64,000 nucleotides of DNA, from contig JAGOTG010000005.1 of assembly GCA_018061965.1 (NCBI GenBank), positions 1 through 64,000 on the forward strand, given 5' to 3'. The translations under genes were made by a program, and so were the position numbers. Positions 35,844 through 45,482 of the stretch are shown here, piece after piece. Source of the stretch: Legionellaceae bacterium (GTDB lineage: Bacteria; Pseudomonadota; Gammaproteobacteria; Legionellales; Legionellaceae). Each line of letters starts with the position of its first letter. Position 1 is the first letter of the stretch. The notes under the pieces are model-generated. The model worked only from the letters and a program-made list of their open reading frames with translations. It ran no database searches and had not been told where the DNA came from.

Positions 35844-35845
35844 AA

Positions 35846-36403
35846 TTACTCTCCTCGCTTGTTAGCGCGATCTGTAACATCAAACAGAGCGTACGCCAAA
35901 GTAATGGTCTTGATGGATGCCGGTAAATCGGGATCCAAATGAAATAATAAAGGCATGTCCATCGCTTCATGCCCATTTAATGTCTGCTGGGTAAAGCAAA
36001 AACATTCCGTTTTTTTAATATATTTGGCCGCTATACCTGGCGTTACGCTGGGTATAGCTTGGATCGTCATGCGCCGATTGGTCTTATTTTCGGCATAAAA
36101 TGCCAAATGCGCAACTTTTCCCGGCTGAATGCTGATCTCTTGGGTTTTTGGATAAAAATCCCAAGGTACGCCGCCCGTATTAGTCGCTACAAATTGCACA
36201 AGCACTTTTCGCTCGGTTACGACATGGGCTTTGCTCTCGTCGTAAACTTCACTGTCTAAAACCACCTTGCCATTGATACTCAACGCTTTGCACAAACTAT
36301 TATAAATGGGCACCAGCGCAAACCCGAAGGCAAACATCAGCACCCCCGCAATGATCAATCCTCCCACTAATTTGGTGTGGCGTCGTGGTCGCTGCATCGG
36401 CAT
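35846..36403 (-). CDS. ctaG: Cytochrome c oxidase assembly factor CtaG/Cox11
   Basis: A 185-residue Cox11 protein with one N-terminal TM (about 15-35) and a periplasmic immunoglobulin-like domain. The copper-binding motif is ECFCFTQQ (CFCF). It delivers Cu(I) to the CuB site of subunit I. It sits between ctaD and ctaE with gaps of a few bases, the classical order. Confidence 0.94.
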   Translation of the reverse strand: MPMQRPRRHTKLVGGLIIAGVLMFAFGFALVPIYNSLCKALSINGKVVLDSEVYDESKAHVVTERKVLVQFVATNTGGVPWDFYPKTQEISIQPGKVAHLAFYAENKTNRRMTIQAIPSVTPGIAAKYIKKTECFCFTQQTLNGHEAMDMPLLFHLDPDLPASIKTITLAYALFDVTDRANKRGE

Positions 36404-36408
36404 AAATC

Positions 36409-38022
36409 TCAGGTGATCTTAGGCGGTTCAGAAAAACTATGATACGGAGGAGGAGAAGACAACGTCCACTCTAAACCATGCGATCCTTCCCAAACGCGTT
36501 GGTCCACATTTTTCTCTGCTCGATGCTTTACCGTACGATAAATATTGATTAAAAATAACAATTGCGACAAACCAAAAATAAAGGCACCAATCGAGATCAC
36601 CACATTAAAATTAGTAAACTGCAATGCATAATCAGGAATCCGTCGTGGCATACCCGCCAAGCCTAAAAAATGCATGGGGAAAAACGTGATGTTCACCGAA
36701 ATGACGGATAACCAAAAATGCCATTTTCCCATGGTTTCGTTATACATGCGCCCGGTCCATTTTGGCAACCAATAATAGATTGCTGAAAATAGAGCAAATA
36801 TCACACCTGGTACCAATACATAATGAAAATGACCAACTACAAAATACGTATCTTGGTATTGAAAATCAGCCGGTACCAAAGACAGCATGATGCCAGTAAA
36901 GCCACCAAAGGTGAATAAAAACAAAAAGCCTAATGCAAATAACATCGGGGTTTCAAAGGTCAGAGACCCTTTATACATGGTGGCCGTCCAGTTAAATACT
37001 TTGATACCTGTAGGTACTGCTACTAACATGGTCGTATACATAAAAAACAGTTCCGCACCCAGAGGAATCCCCGTGGTGAACATATGATGTGCCCAAACAA
37101 TAAAGGACACCAACGCAATCCCGGCTAAGGCATATACCATAGACTCATAACCAAACAACCGTTTACGGCTGAACGTAGGAATGACTTCAGAAATCACCCC
37201 AAATGCGGGTAATACCAAAACATACACTTCAGGATGGCCAAAAAACCAAAAAATATGTTGAAATAACACCGGGTCACCACCACCTGCAGCTTCAAAAAAG
37301 CTGGTTCCAAAATGACGATCCGCCAACATCATCGTGACCGCACCCGCTAACACCGGCATAATAGCAATCAATAGAAAAGCCGTGATCAACCAAGACCATA
37401 CAAACAAAGGCAATTTCATCATCGTCATGCCAGGTGCGCGCATATTTAAGATGGTTGAAATGATATTGATCGAGCCCATGATTGAAGACAAGCCCATCAT
37501 ATGTATAGAGAAAATCATAAAATCTGTACTAGGCGGTGCAAATTTGGTGGACAAAGGCGCATAGAAAGTCCAACCAAAATTAGGCCCTCCGCCTTGCTGA
37601 AACAAGGTAGAACCCAATAGTACAAAAGCAAACGGTAATAGCCAAAAGCTCCAATTATTCAAACGTGGCAGAGCCATGTCTGGCGCACCAATCATCATGG
37701 GTATTTGCCAATTAGCCAGCCCAGTAAAGGCAGGCATGACCACACCAAATAGCATGATTAATCCATGTAACGTTGTCATCTGATTGAAAAAATTCGGATC
37801 AACAAAACGATGTCCAGGTTGGAATAACTCCAACCGAATTACCAATGCCATACTGCCCGCGACAAAAAAACTAATCATCGCTAACCACAAATACAGTGTG
37901 CCAATATCTTTATGGTTGGTTGTGAACAACCAGCGTTTGGCAAACCCTATGACACCTTTACCTTGCATCGGTCCGTGATCGTCATGATGATCATGGTCAT
38001 GCGTTATCGCTGTATTCTTCAT
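36409..38022 (-). CDS. ctaD: Cytochrome c oxidase subunit I
   Basis: A 537-residue heme-copper oxidase subunit I with twelve TM segments. The CuB ligands and cross-linked Tyr are in FGHPEVYVLVLPAFG, the next His pair in WAHHMFTTG, and heme ligands in FVVGHFHYVLVPG. The D-channel Asn/Asp region and the C-terminal WTLSSPPPYHSF are as in aa3-type (type A) oxidases. A His/Asp-rich N-terminal tail (HDHDHHDDH) is unusual but short. It reduces O2 to water and pumps protons. Its start overlaps the ctaC stop by 4 bp. Confidence 0.97.
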   Translation of the reverse strand: MKNTAITHDHDHHDDHGPMQGKGVIGFAKRWLFTTNHKDIGTLYLWLAMISFFVAGSMALVIRLELFQPGHRFVDPNFFNQMTTLHGLIMLFGVVMPAFTGLANWQIPMMIGAPDMALPRLNNWSFWLLPFAFVLLGSTLFQQGGGPNFGWTFYAPLSTKFAPPSTDFMIFSIHMMGLSSIMGSINIISTILNMRAPGMTMMKLPLFVWSWLITAFLLIAIMPVLAGAVTMMLADRHFGTSFFEAAGGGDPVLFQHIFWFFGHPEVYVLVLPAFGVISEVIPTFSRKRLFGYESMVYALAGIALVSFIVWAHHMFTTGIPLGAELFFMYTTMLVAVPTGIKVFNWTATMYKGSLTFETPMLFALGFLFLFTFGGFTGIMLSLVPADFQYQDTYFVVGHFHYVLVPGVIFALFSAIYYWLPKWTGRMYNETMGKWHFWLSVISVNITFFPMHFLGLAGMPRRIPDYALQFTNFNVVISIGAFIFGLSQLLFLINIYRTVKHRAEKNVDQRVWEGSHGLEWTLSSPPPYHSFSEPPKIT

Positions 38023-39221
38023 TTAAAACCTCCGGCTCGCGCTTTTTTAACCATAGTAGGCTGGATCTGCTGATCCTGCCGAACTTTGCGCACATCATTG
38101 GGCTGAACCAAATCATTGGTATTATTTTTCCAGGAATTGCGCACATACGTCACCACGCCTGCAAGCTCCTCATCGGTCAACTGATCCCCATAAGCTTGCA
38201 TAGCGGAACCTGTAACACCATTTAAAATAAGCTCGATTTGCCTTGAAATAGGATGGCCCACCGCGATAGAACTGCCTTTCAATGCTGGATACACCGGCGG
38301 CATCCCTTTGCCTGTAGACAAATGACAGGCGGTACACAACTGTTGATACTTTTGCTTACCCAAAGTCATCAACTCATCCCGTGTCATAGTCGGATGTTCT
38401 TCATCTTGTTGCTTGGCAAGCGCTGTTTGCTGCTCTTGTTGGGTTTTTACCCAAGCATCGTATTCTTCTTGCGGCACCGCTTTGACTACTATCGGCATAA
38501 AACCATGGTAAATACCACATAGTTCAGTACATTGTCCGCGGTAAGTACCTGGCTTGTCTATTTTGGCCCACGCCTCATGCATAAACCCTGGAATAGCATC
38601 CCGTTTCACGCCTAATTCAGGCACCCACCATGAGTGAATCACATCATTCGAGGTAACCAAAAAACGAATTTTTTTATGAACGGGCACGACCAAAGGACGA
38701 TCCACTTCCAACAAATACCATTCGGTTTTGGGCGCACGATTATGAATTGCATCATAAGATGTAGCCAAATTACTATAAAAATGGATGTCTTCTTTCAAAT
38801 ATTGATATTGCCATTTCCACTGATAGCCGACGACTTTAATGGTCAAATCAGCATTATCGACATTGTCCATCCGAATCAACACTTTGGTGGCAGGAACCGC
38901 CAGCGCAATCAAAATCATAAAAGGAATTACGGTCCAAAAAATTTCTAATTTTAAATTTTCATGGAATTCTGCGGCTTGGTGACCACGTGATTTACGATGA
39001 TAAATGAGTGCATAAATCATCACAGCAAATACAACCACCCCAATCCCAGCACATACGTACATCGCGATCACATGCAGATCATAAATCTCACGTGAAATCG
39101 GAGTCACACCACGATACATATTCATTTGCCAACCATCTGTGGCAAACGCTACCGGCACACAACATATCGCTGCAATGAGTCCTAGTAATATTATTAATCT
39201 ATTCCGCATCTGGGTCCCCAT
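38019..39221 (-). CDS. ctaC: Cytochrome c oxidase subunit II fused to cytochrome c (caa3 type)
   Basis: A 400-residue fusion: signal peptide (about 1-28), two TM segments, then the CuA cupredoxin domain with CTELCGIYHGFM (CuA ligands Cys, Cys, His, Met). A helical linker rich in Gln/Glu follows, then a cytochrome c domain with one CxxCH (CTACH, about residue 305). The fused cytochrome makes this a caa3-type oxidase that receives electrons from soluble or membrane c-type donors. The upstream triheme cytochrome gene ends at its start codon. Confidence 0.96.
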   Translation of the reverse strand: MGTQMRNRLIILLGLIAAICCVPVAFATDGWQMNMYRGVTPISREIYDLHVIAMYVCAGIGVVVFAVMIYALIYHRKSRGHQAAEFHENLKLEIFWTVIPFMILIALAVPATKVLIRMDNVDNADLTIKVVGYQWKWQYQYLKEDIHFYSNLATSYDAIHNRAPKTEWYLLEVDRPLVVPVHKKIRFLVTSNDVIHSWWVPELGVKRDAIPGFMHEAWAKIDKPGTYRGQCTELCGIYHGFMPIVVKAVPQEEYDAWVKTQQEQQTALAKQQDEEHPTMTRDELMTLGKQKYQQLCTACHLSTGKGMPPVYPALKGSSIAVGHPISRQIELILNGVTGSAMQAYGDQLTDEELAGVVTYVRNSWKNNTNDLVQPNDVRKVRQDQQIQPTMVKKARAGGFK

Positions 39222-40513
39222 TATTGATCTGCTGCTAAATTGGTTCGTTGCGCGCGCGTTAACGAACTGTCAAGAATAAAATCGACGGCTGCTTTGATAT
39301 CATCATCGGAGCAAGACACGCAAGCGCCTTTGATGGGCATGCTGTTATAACCTTCGATCGCGTGTTTATATAAGCCTTTTAACCCTGACTCTTGTGCCCG
39401 TTGGTACCAGTTTGCGGCAATCCCAATGATAGGCGCACTCATCTCACCCCGCTGATGGCAAATGCTACAAACCTGCGTATACACTTGCTTACCACGACTT
39501 AAAGCGGACTGGTCTTTCGCCGCAGGCGGCACCGCATATTGATCTTCGCTTTCAACTGTTTTCAAATAATGAGCAATCGCCAGTTGGTCTTCGCGAGTCA
39601 AATACCGCAAGCTATCGTGGTTCACCTCTGACATCGGTCCGGCTACGGGACCAGCCTGGTTCAAAAGCTGATTCTTAGCAAAAACATCCGCAATGTCTTC
39701 CTCACTGATGCCTTCTAATCCAATTTTATTAATATTAGGCGCCCAATATCCATCAATAAAACCACCATTTAAATAATACCGGTTCATAGGTGACCCCAAT
39801 GGATTCAATGGCGTATGACACATACTGCAATGCCCTAAGCCATCTACCAAATATTTGCCTCGATTCCATGCCTCATCTTGCGCGGGATCGGGCGAAAACG
39901 TGGTATTAGGATAGAAAAACAACAAATTCCAGCCCCACAAAGTAAAGCGTGCCCCTGGAAGACTAAAGGGGAAGGGCAAAGAACGATTTTCTAAATGAAC
40001 AGCAGGAATATGCCGAAAATATGTATATAATTTTAGCGCATCTTCTTCAGTAATATTCGCAAAATAAACAAAAGGGTACACTGGAAAATAATTTTCGCCA
40101 TGCGGTCCATGACCTTCTCTGAGGGCTCGCACAAAATCTGCTTGTGTCCACGCACCAATCCCTGTTTCATTGTCTGGTGTAATATTGGGGCTATAAAATG
40201 TCCCGAACGGCGTTGCAATGGGTAGTCTACCTGCATAAGCTGGCGTACGCCCATGAACATTGGTATGACAGGCGATACAATCGCCCGCCTTGGCCAAATA
40301 CTCTCCTTGGCGGATAAGGGCCTCTTCTTCTGCATCTTTTCCAGGACTGGTTTGCGGATAAGCGGCATAATAGCCATCCACAATATCCAAAACGTGCTTA
40401 GTTTCTGGCACAGAGGCTGTTTCGCGCTCAGCAGCAGCCCCCGTCGCAGGCAACCACAAAGCAGAAACAATCAGACCGATCGTACATATTCTTATTGTTG
40501 GCAAAAAATCCAA
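39221..40513 (-). CDS. Triheme cytochrome c heading the oxidase operon
   Basis: A 430-residue exported protein (signal peptide about 1-28) with three CxxCH heme sites: CIACH (79-83), CSMCH (about 230) and CSICH (about 350). The three-domain plan, with PFGTFYSPNITPD and GIGAWTQADFVRALREG, matches the cytochrome subunit of membrane alcohol, gluconate or aldehyde dehydrogenases. Here no flavin or quinoprotein dehydrogenase gene adjoins; instead the gene abuts ctaC by one base, so it probably feeds electrons to the caa3 oxidase. Translation is probably coupled. Confidence 0.88.
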   Translation of the reverse strand: MDFLPTIRICTIGLIVSALWLPATGAAAERETASVPETKHVLDIVDGYYAAYPQTSPGKDAEEEALIRQGEYLAKAGDCIACHTNVHGRTPAYAGRLPIATPFGTFYSPNITPDNETGIGAWTQADFVRALREGHGPHGENYFPVYPFVYFANITEEDALKLYTYFRHIPAVHLENRSLPFPFSLPGARFTLWGWNLLFFYPNTTFSPDPAQDEAWNRGKYLVDGLGHCSMCHTPLNPLGSPMNRYYLNGGFIDGYWAPNINKIGLEGISEEDIADVFAKNQLLNQAGPVAGPMSEVNHDSLRYLTREDQLAIAHYLKTVESEDQYAVPPAAKDQSALSRGKQVYTQVCSICHQRGEMSAPIIGIAANWYQRAQESGLKGLYKHAIEGYNSMPIKGACVSCSDDDIKAAVDFILDSSLTRAQRTNLAADQ

Positions 40514-40548
40514 AATGTCCCCTTGAGGAAGGATACAAAACCGCCATT

Positions 40549-41607
40549 TTATACCGGCAAATGGTCATCTTGCAATGATTGCATATCAATTACAAAGCGA
40601 TACTGAACATCTCCGCGCATAATGCGCTCATAAGCTTCATTAATTTTTTGAATCGGAATGAGTTCAATATCGCATTCAATCTGGTGTTTGCCGCAATAAT
40701 TTAACATTTCTTGAGTTTCGGCAATGCCGCCAATTAACGAGCCACTCAGATTTTTTTGCTTAAAAATCAGACTCCCAGAAGAAACTGGATGCGGTTGCGG
40801 CGAAATACCCACTAGGCATAACGTTTTTTCTGGCTTGAGCAAATCTAAATATAGATTCACATCATGGGACGCTGAAACCGTATCGATCATGAAATCAAAA
40901 GAATTCAGATGTTTTTGCACTTCCTCTAATTGGCTAGAAATAATGACCTCATGCGCCCCCATTTTAAGTGCCGCTGCTTTTTTCTCGGGAGAAGTTGTCA
41001 ACACAACGACCTGAGCCCCCATAGAACTGGCTAATTTGACCGCCATATGCCCCAAACCACCCAGGCCAATCACCCCAACTTTATCTGATTTGCCAACTTT
41101 CCAATATTTGAGAGGAGAGTAGGTAGTAATCCCGGCGCATAACAAAGGCGCTGCAGCCGCAAGATCTAAATTGTCTGGAACACTCAGTACAAAATTTTCG
41201 TGGACCACAATATTATCGGAATAACCACCTTTGGTAGTTTGCCCATCTTGTTCGACACTATTGTAAGTAAAAATACTTTTGTCGCAGCGTTGCTCTTTAT
41301 GATCTTTACACGGTTGGCAATGCCCACAGGCCCCCACCATGCAACCAACACCAACTGTAGCACCAGGTTGATAGCGCGTGACTTTGGCGCCTACCTTTTC
41401 AACTACCCCCACAATTTCATGCCCAGGGACCAAAGGATAGACAGCACCGCCCCATTCATCGCGCACCGTGTGAATATCTGAGTGACAAATACCGCAGTAT
41501 TTTATTTTAATATGCACATCATGCTCGCCGAGCTCACGCCGATTAAATTCGTAAAACTTTAAAGGAGAATCAGCGCTAAACCCCGCGTAAGATCTGGTTT
41601 TTATCAT
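40549..41607 (-). CDS. Zinc-dependent alcohol dehydrogenase (YahK/CAD-like, NADP)
   Basis: A 352-residue medium-chain dehydrogenase. Catalytic zinc ligands are in CGICHSD and GHE. Structural zinc is bound by the four Cys of CGHCQPCKDHKEQRC. The cofactor fold is GLGGLGHMAVKLA. It resembles the YahK/AdhA NADPH-dependent aldehyde reductases. I place the start at 41607 (MIKTRSY), which has a GGAGTGATA ribosome site; the open frame extends far upstream without family support. It lies 35 bp upstream of the cytochrome gene on the same strand and is divergent from the aminotransferase. Confidence 0.9.
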   Translation of the reverse strand: MIKTRSYAGFSADSPLKFYEFNRRELGEHDVHIKIKYCGICHSDIHTVRDEWGGAVYPLVPGHEIVGVVEKVGAKVTRYQPGATVGVGCMVGACGHCQPCKDHKEQRCDKSIFTYNSVEQDGQTTKGGYSDNIVVHENFVLSVPDNLDLAAAAPLLCAGITTYSPLKYWKVGKSDKVGVIGLGGLGHMAVKLASSMGAQVVVLTTSPEKKAAALKMGAHEVIISSQLEEVQKHLNSFDFMIDTVSASHDVNLYLDLLKPEKTLCLVGISPQPHPVSSGSLIFKQKNLSGSLIGGIAETQEMLNYCGKHQIECDIELIPIQKINEAYERIMRGDVQYRFVIDMQSLQDDHLPV

Positions 41608-41761
41608 AATTATCACTCCGTTGAAAATGCATCTGACATCAAAAATAGGTTTCAATTTAGATGGAATAGTGCTGCGAGTCAATGCAACATTTACCACTAG
41701 GGCAGTGGTAGATATTTTAATTTCTGATATAACAATAATATAGGGACAAGGAGTGACGCGC

Positions 41762-43183
41762 ATGACGAAAAAAAGCAACCCAACCCATTTTAATACTGAA
41801 CAAATTCGCCATGAAGACAACGACCATTGGTTACATCCTTGGGAGTCCCTACGAGACATAGGCCAAGCTAATCGCCCCATCATTGAGCATGCCGATGGAA
41901 TTTATGTCTACGACGAGCAGGGTGATAAACTTCTCGATTGCTCAGCAGGAATGTGGTGTGTGCAAATTGGTTATGGCCGCCAAGCGATGGCTGACGCGAT
42001 TGCAACGCAAGTTAAGCGCCTGCCCTATATGAGCCCGTTTTCGCTTACCAGCGAACCTTCCGCACGTTTGGCAAAAAAACTAGCCGAATTGGCTCCCGCT
42101 GATTTAACTCATGTGTTTTTCACAACAGACGGCTCAACTGCGGTTGACAGCGCATTGCGCGTTGTTCATATTTACAACAACCTACTGAATCGGCCGCATA
42201 AAAAACATATTATTATACAGGGTAATGCGTATCATGGGAGCACGTATCTGTGTGGACTGGTAACATCACGATTCATAGAAAAAAGTTGGTTCGATGTCTC
42301 CTCTCCGTTTGTGCATACACTATCTTCTATAGCAGATCGCTATCGTAATCCCCCTATGAACACTCAAGATTTTTGTGCTGCTGCAGTGCTAGAATTCAAG
42401 AACAAAATATTGGAATTAGGGCCTGAGAATGTAGGATGTTTTATTGCTGAACCTATACAAGCCTCAGGCGGTGTCATTATTCCTCCGGATAGTTATTTAC
42501 GCCAATGTTGGGAGCTATGCCGTCAAAATGATATTATTTATATTTCAGATGAAATCGTGACCGGTTTTGGTCGCTTAGGGCATTGGTTTGCTTCGAAGGA
42601 TGTCTTTGATATTGAGCCCGATATTATCACCTGCGCCAAAGGACTGAGTTCCGGCTATTTACCGATAGGTGCCATGCTACTTTCGGACAAAATCCTGCAA
42701 AAAATGGGGCATGAACATGCGCGCAATGCTTTATTTAGCCAAGGATTTACCTATAGCGGCCATCCGGTTTGTTGCGCTGCAGCATTAAAAAACATAGAAA
42801 TTTTCGAGCAGGAAAATCTGTTGCAACATGTGCGTGATATTTCCTCCTATTTTCAAGCTAAATTACATGAACTACGCGCTATTTCAATGGTTTCAGAAAC
42901 ACGCGGCATGGGTCTTTTGGGGGCAGTTGAATGTCATATTAATGTTAGATGTAAAAAAGATGAAATGCTTGCTTGGTATGCAAAGCTTGGTAAATGCATC
43001 ATGCGACATGCTCATGAATTAGGGTTGCTGCTACGTTTCGTTGACAACACAGTGGTTTTATCCCCGCCATTAACCATCACGAAAGAAGAAATAGACGAGC
43101 TATTTACAGGCTTGCACCGTAGTTTAGAACTTGCTATGCATGAAATGGAGTCAGAGCTTAAGGAGAGTCATCATACTAAATAA
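41762..43183 (+). CDS. Class III aminotransferase (putrescine/polyamine-pyruvate type)
   Basis: A 473-residue PLP enzyme. It has the class III layout: LLDCSAGMWCVQIGYG, FTTDGSTAVDSALR, ISDEIVTGFGRLGHWFA and the PLP-lysine segment ITCAKGLSSGYLPIGA. It is closest in style to SpuC-like polyamine and omega-amino-acid:pyruvate transaminases. The ATG at 41762 has AAGGAG nine bases upstream; an in-frame GTG at 41753 is too close to that site. The following aldehyde dehydrogenase overlaps it, supporting joint breakdown of an amine to an aldehyde and then an acid. Confidence 0.87.
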   Translation: MTKKSNPTHFNTEQIRHEDNDHWLHPWESLRDIGQANRPIIEHADGIYVYDEQGDKLLDCSAGMWCVQIGYGRQAMADAIATQVKRLPYMSPFSLTSEPSARLAKKLAELAPADLTHVFFTTDGSTAVDSALRVVHIYNNLLNRPHKKHIIIQGNAYHGSTYLCGLVTSRFIEKSWFDVSSPFVHTLSSIADRYRNPPMNTQDFCAAAVLEFKNKILELGPENVGCFIAEPIQASGGVIIPPDSYLRQCWELCRQNDIIYISDEIVTGFGRLGHWFASKDVFDIEPDIITCAKGLSSGYLPIGAMLLSDKILQKMGHEHARNALFSQGFTYSGHPVCCAAALKNIEIFEQENLLQHVRDISSYFQAKLHELRAISMVSETRGMGLLGAVECHINVRCKKDEMLAWYAKLGKCIMRHAHELGLLLRFVDNTVVLSPPLTITKEEIDELFTGLHRSLELAMHEMESELKESHHTK

Positions 43184-44663
43184 TTTTGATACCAACATTC
43201 AACGCTCAAATAACCTGGTAATTGAAGGGCGAGCATTCGTCAACGGCCACTATGTCAACGCGCAGCAAGATGCTACATTTGCTTGCTATAGCCCAATAGA
43301 TGGACGCCTTCTGCAACATGTCACACAAAGCAGCACAGCAGATGTGGAACAGGCTGTCATTGCAGCGCGTCTTTGTTTCGAAACAGGTAACTGGTCGCGC
43401 TCCTCACCCCACGAACGAAAAAAAATTCTCCTGGCATGGGCTGCGTTGCTGCAAGTGCATTTTGAAGAGCTATGTCTATTGGAAACCCTGGATTCTGGCA
43501 AACCCATTCAAGATGTTATCACATGTGATTTGCCGCTCAGCATCGAGTGCTTGACCTGGTATGCTGAGGCGATTGATAAATTTAATGGCGAATATATTCC
43601 AACGGACAGTGATTATCTTGCCTTGGTTACGCGCGAACCAACGGGTGTGGTTGCGGCTATTGTGCCATGGAACTATCCACTTTTAATGGCCATGTGGAAA
43701 ATTGCACCAGCCATAGCCGTGGGAAATAGTGTCATTTTAAAGCCCTCTGAGAAAGCGCCCCTCACAGCAATTCGTATTGCACAATTGGCGCATCAAGCAG
43801 GATTACCCAAGGGGGTGTTCAACGTGCTGCCAGGGGATGGGAAAGTGGGGATGTGGTTAAGTCAACATAAAGATGTCGATTGTGTTACTTTTACAGGCTC
43901 AGGTCCCACTGGGCGTAAAATTATGCACGCTGCCGCTGACTCTAATTTAAAGCGCGTATGGCTTGAATTGGGCGGTAAAACACCGCATATCATACTTGCT
44001 GATTGTCCTGATTTAAATAGAGCCTCTGAAGCTGTGGCAAACGGCATTTTTATGAATATGGGAGAGGTCTGTAATGCAGGTTCACGATTATTAGTGCACC
44101 GAAGCCTGCAAGATGAGTTGTTAACACGACTTGCTGACCTAGCCCCCACGTTTTATCCAGACAACCCCTTAGATCCCAAGACCAAAATGGGCGCAATTAT
44201 CGATCAGACTCATCTTAATCGTATCCTTCAATATATTGAACATGGGCGCAAAGAGGCAAAATTATTGACGGGGGGACGACAGGTGCATCAAAAATCAGGC
44301 GGTTTTTATATTGAACCTACTATTTTTGAATGCACAAATCCTACAGCAACCATTGCACAAGAAGAAATTTTTGGCCCAGTCTTGTCAGTGATGACCTTTG
44401 ATGATATCGAAGAAGCGATCATGCTCGCCAACAATACGGAATATGGCCTAGCAGCAGGATTATGGACAGCGGACACCAATAGCGCACATTTTTTGGCAAA
44501 AAAAATTCGCGCGGGCACAATTTGGGTCAATTGTTTCGATGAGCCTTCCGATATGAATTTTCCATTTGGTGGATATAAACAATCGGGTAATGGACGGGAC
44601 AAATCATTGCATGCACTAGAAAAATATACCGAACTCAAAACGACGATTTTTCGTATTCGGTAG
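43131..44663 (+). CDS. Aldehyde dehydrogenase (PuuC/betaine-aldehyde type)
   Basis: A roughly 495-510-residue NAD(P)-dependent aldehyde dehydrogenase. It shows VVAAIVPWNYPLLMAMWKIAP, the catalytic Glu in LELGGKTPHI, the nucleophilic Cys in MNMGEVCNAGSR, and EEIFGPVLSVM. It resembles gamma-glutamyl-gamma-aminobutyraldehyde dehydrogenase (PuuC), which fits the upstream polyamine-type transaminase. The exact start is unclear: the ATG at 43131 lies inside the aminotransferase gene, whereas AAGGAG at about 43160 sits before codons without ATG/GTG/TTG in frame. Translational coupling or a rare start is possible. Confidence 0.88.
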   Translation: MLCMKWSQSLRRVIILNNFDTNIQRSNNLVIEGRAFVNGHYVNAQQDATFACYSPIDGRLLQHVTQSSTADVEQAVIAARLCFETGNWSRSSPHERKKILLAWAALLQVHFEELCLLETLDSGKPIQDVITCDLPLSIECLTWYAEAIDKFNGEYIPTDSDYLALVTREPTGVVAAIVPWNYPLLMAMWKIAPAIAVGNSVILKPSEKAPLTAIRIAQLAHQAGLPKGVFNVLPGDGKVGMWLSQHKDVDCVTFTGSGPTGRKIMHAAADSNLKRVWLELGGKTPHIILADCPDLNRASEAVANGIFMNMGEVCNAGSRLLVHRSLQDELLTRLADLAPTFYPDNPLDPKTKMGAIIDQTHLNRILQYIEHGRKEAKLLTGGRQVHQKSGGFYIEPTIFECTNPTATIAQEEIFGPVLSVMTFDDIEEAIMLANNTEYGLAAGLWTADTNSAHFLAKKIRAGTIWVNCFDEPSDMNFPFGGYKQSGNGRDKSLHALEKYTELKTTIFRIR

Positions 44664-44733
44664 AAGGTATCGTCACGCAAAATAATTTCTGGTAATTTAT
44701 AACCTAAACGGCACCTAGGTTAAGGAGAACAAC

Positions 44734-45153
44734 ATGAAAATAGGAATATTAGTAGGCAGCCTAAGAAAACAATCATTCAATCGCAAAGTAGCCCACACAC
44801 TGATCCAACTCGCGCCTAAGTCATTAGACATGGCGATCATTGATATTAGCCAGCTTCCCTTTTTCAACCAAGACGAGGAAGCAACTCCTCCCGACGCGTG
44901 GGTAACCTTTCGAAAAGAAATCGAACCTCTGCAGGGATTTGTTTTGGTCACACCAGAATACAATCGCTCTTTCCCTGCTGTGCTTAAAAACGCCTTAGAT
45001 GTCGGCTCACGACCTTATGGAAAAAATCTGTGGCAGCACAAACCCTGCGCTGTGCTCAGTGTTTCAGTAGGCGCTATGGGTGGGTTTGGGGAGAAGGTTG
45101 CCGTCTATACAAAGTACATATCAAAAACACTGGCTCGGCGGACTGTGTTTTAA
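44734..45153 (+). pseudogene. NADPH-dependent FMN reductase, C-terminally truncated
   Basis: The frame starts MKIGILVGSLRKQSFNRKVA behind AAGGAG and contains VTPEYNRSFPAVLKNALDVGSRP and SVSVGAMGGFG. These are the FMN-binding motifs of the YLR011w/ArsH-type flavodoxin-fold reductases (about 180-190 residues). After GAMGGFG near 45085 the similarity ends, and 20 unrelated residues lead to a stop at 139. The lost C-terminus has been replaced by foreign sequence (next entry). Probably non-functional. Confidence 0.75.
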
Positions 45154-45482
45154 AAAAGCAGTATATTCTATACGGAAAATTGACTGAGAATTCCCAAATA
45201 CCTGAGGTTTTTTTTCGGGGGCAGCAAGCTCAATTTGAGATGACAAACAGTCAGATTTATAGGTTCTTAGAAGCAGGATGTCTGCTTTCTTATGAATGTG
45301 GTGACGATAAGGAAGTTACTTTTTTCACGACGACACATATGCAGCAACCTACTGTCATGAAAACAGATAATACTCTCAGCGCCATTGTAGACTCTAAAAA
45401 TATAGAAGTCAGTTTTAATGCAGGCCGGTGTAATAATGTATATGGCAGAAGCCATGAGGTTACTTGGGAACTTCATCCGTAA
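45107..45482 (+). pseudogene. 3' fragment of an unknown gene fused behind the FMN reductase
   Basis: In the +2 frame relative to the reductase, an open stretch encodes about 120 residues starting LYKVHIKNTGSADC and ending at TAA 45480-45482. It is beta-rich and polar with scattered Cys and has no start codon or ribosome site of its own. I do not recognise the family. It looks like the tail of a second gene joined by a deletion or recombination at about 45085-45110. Confidence 0.5.
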
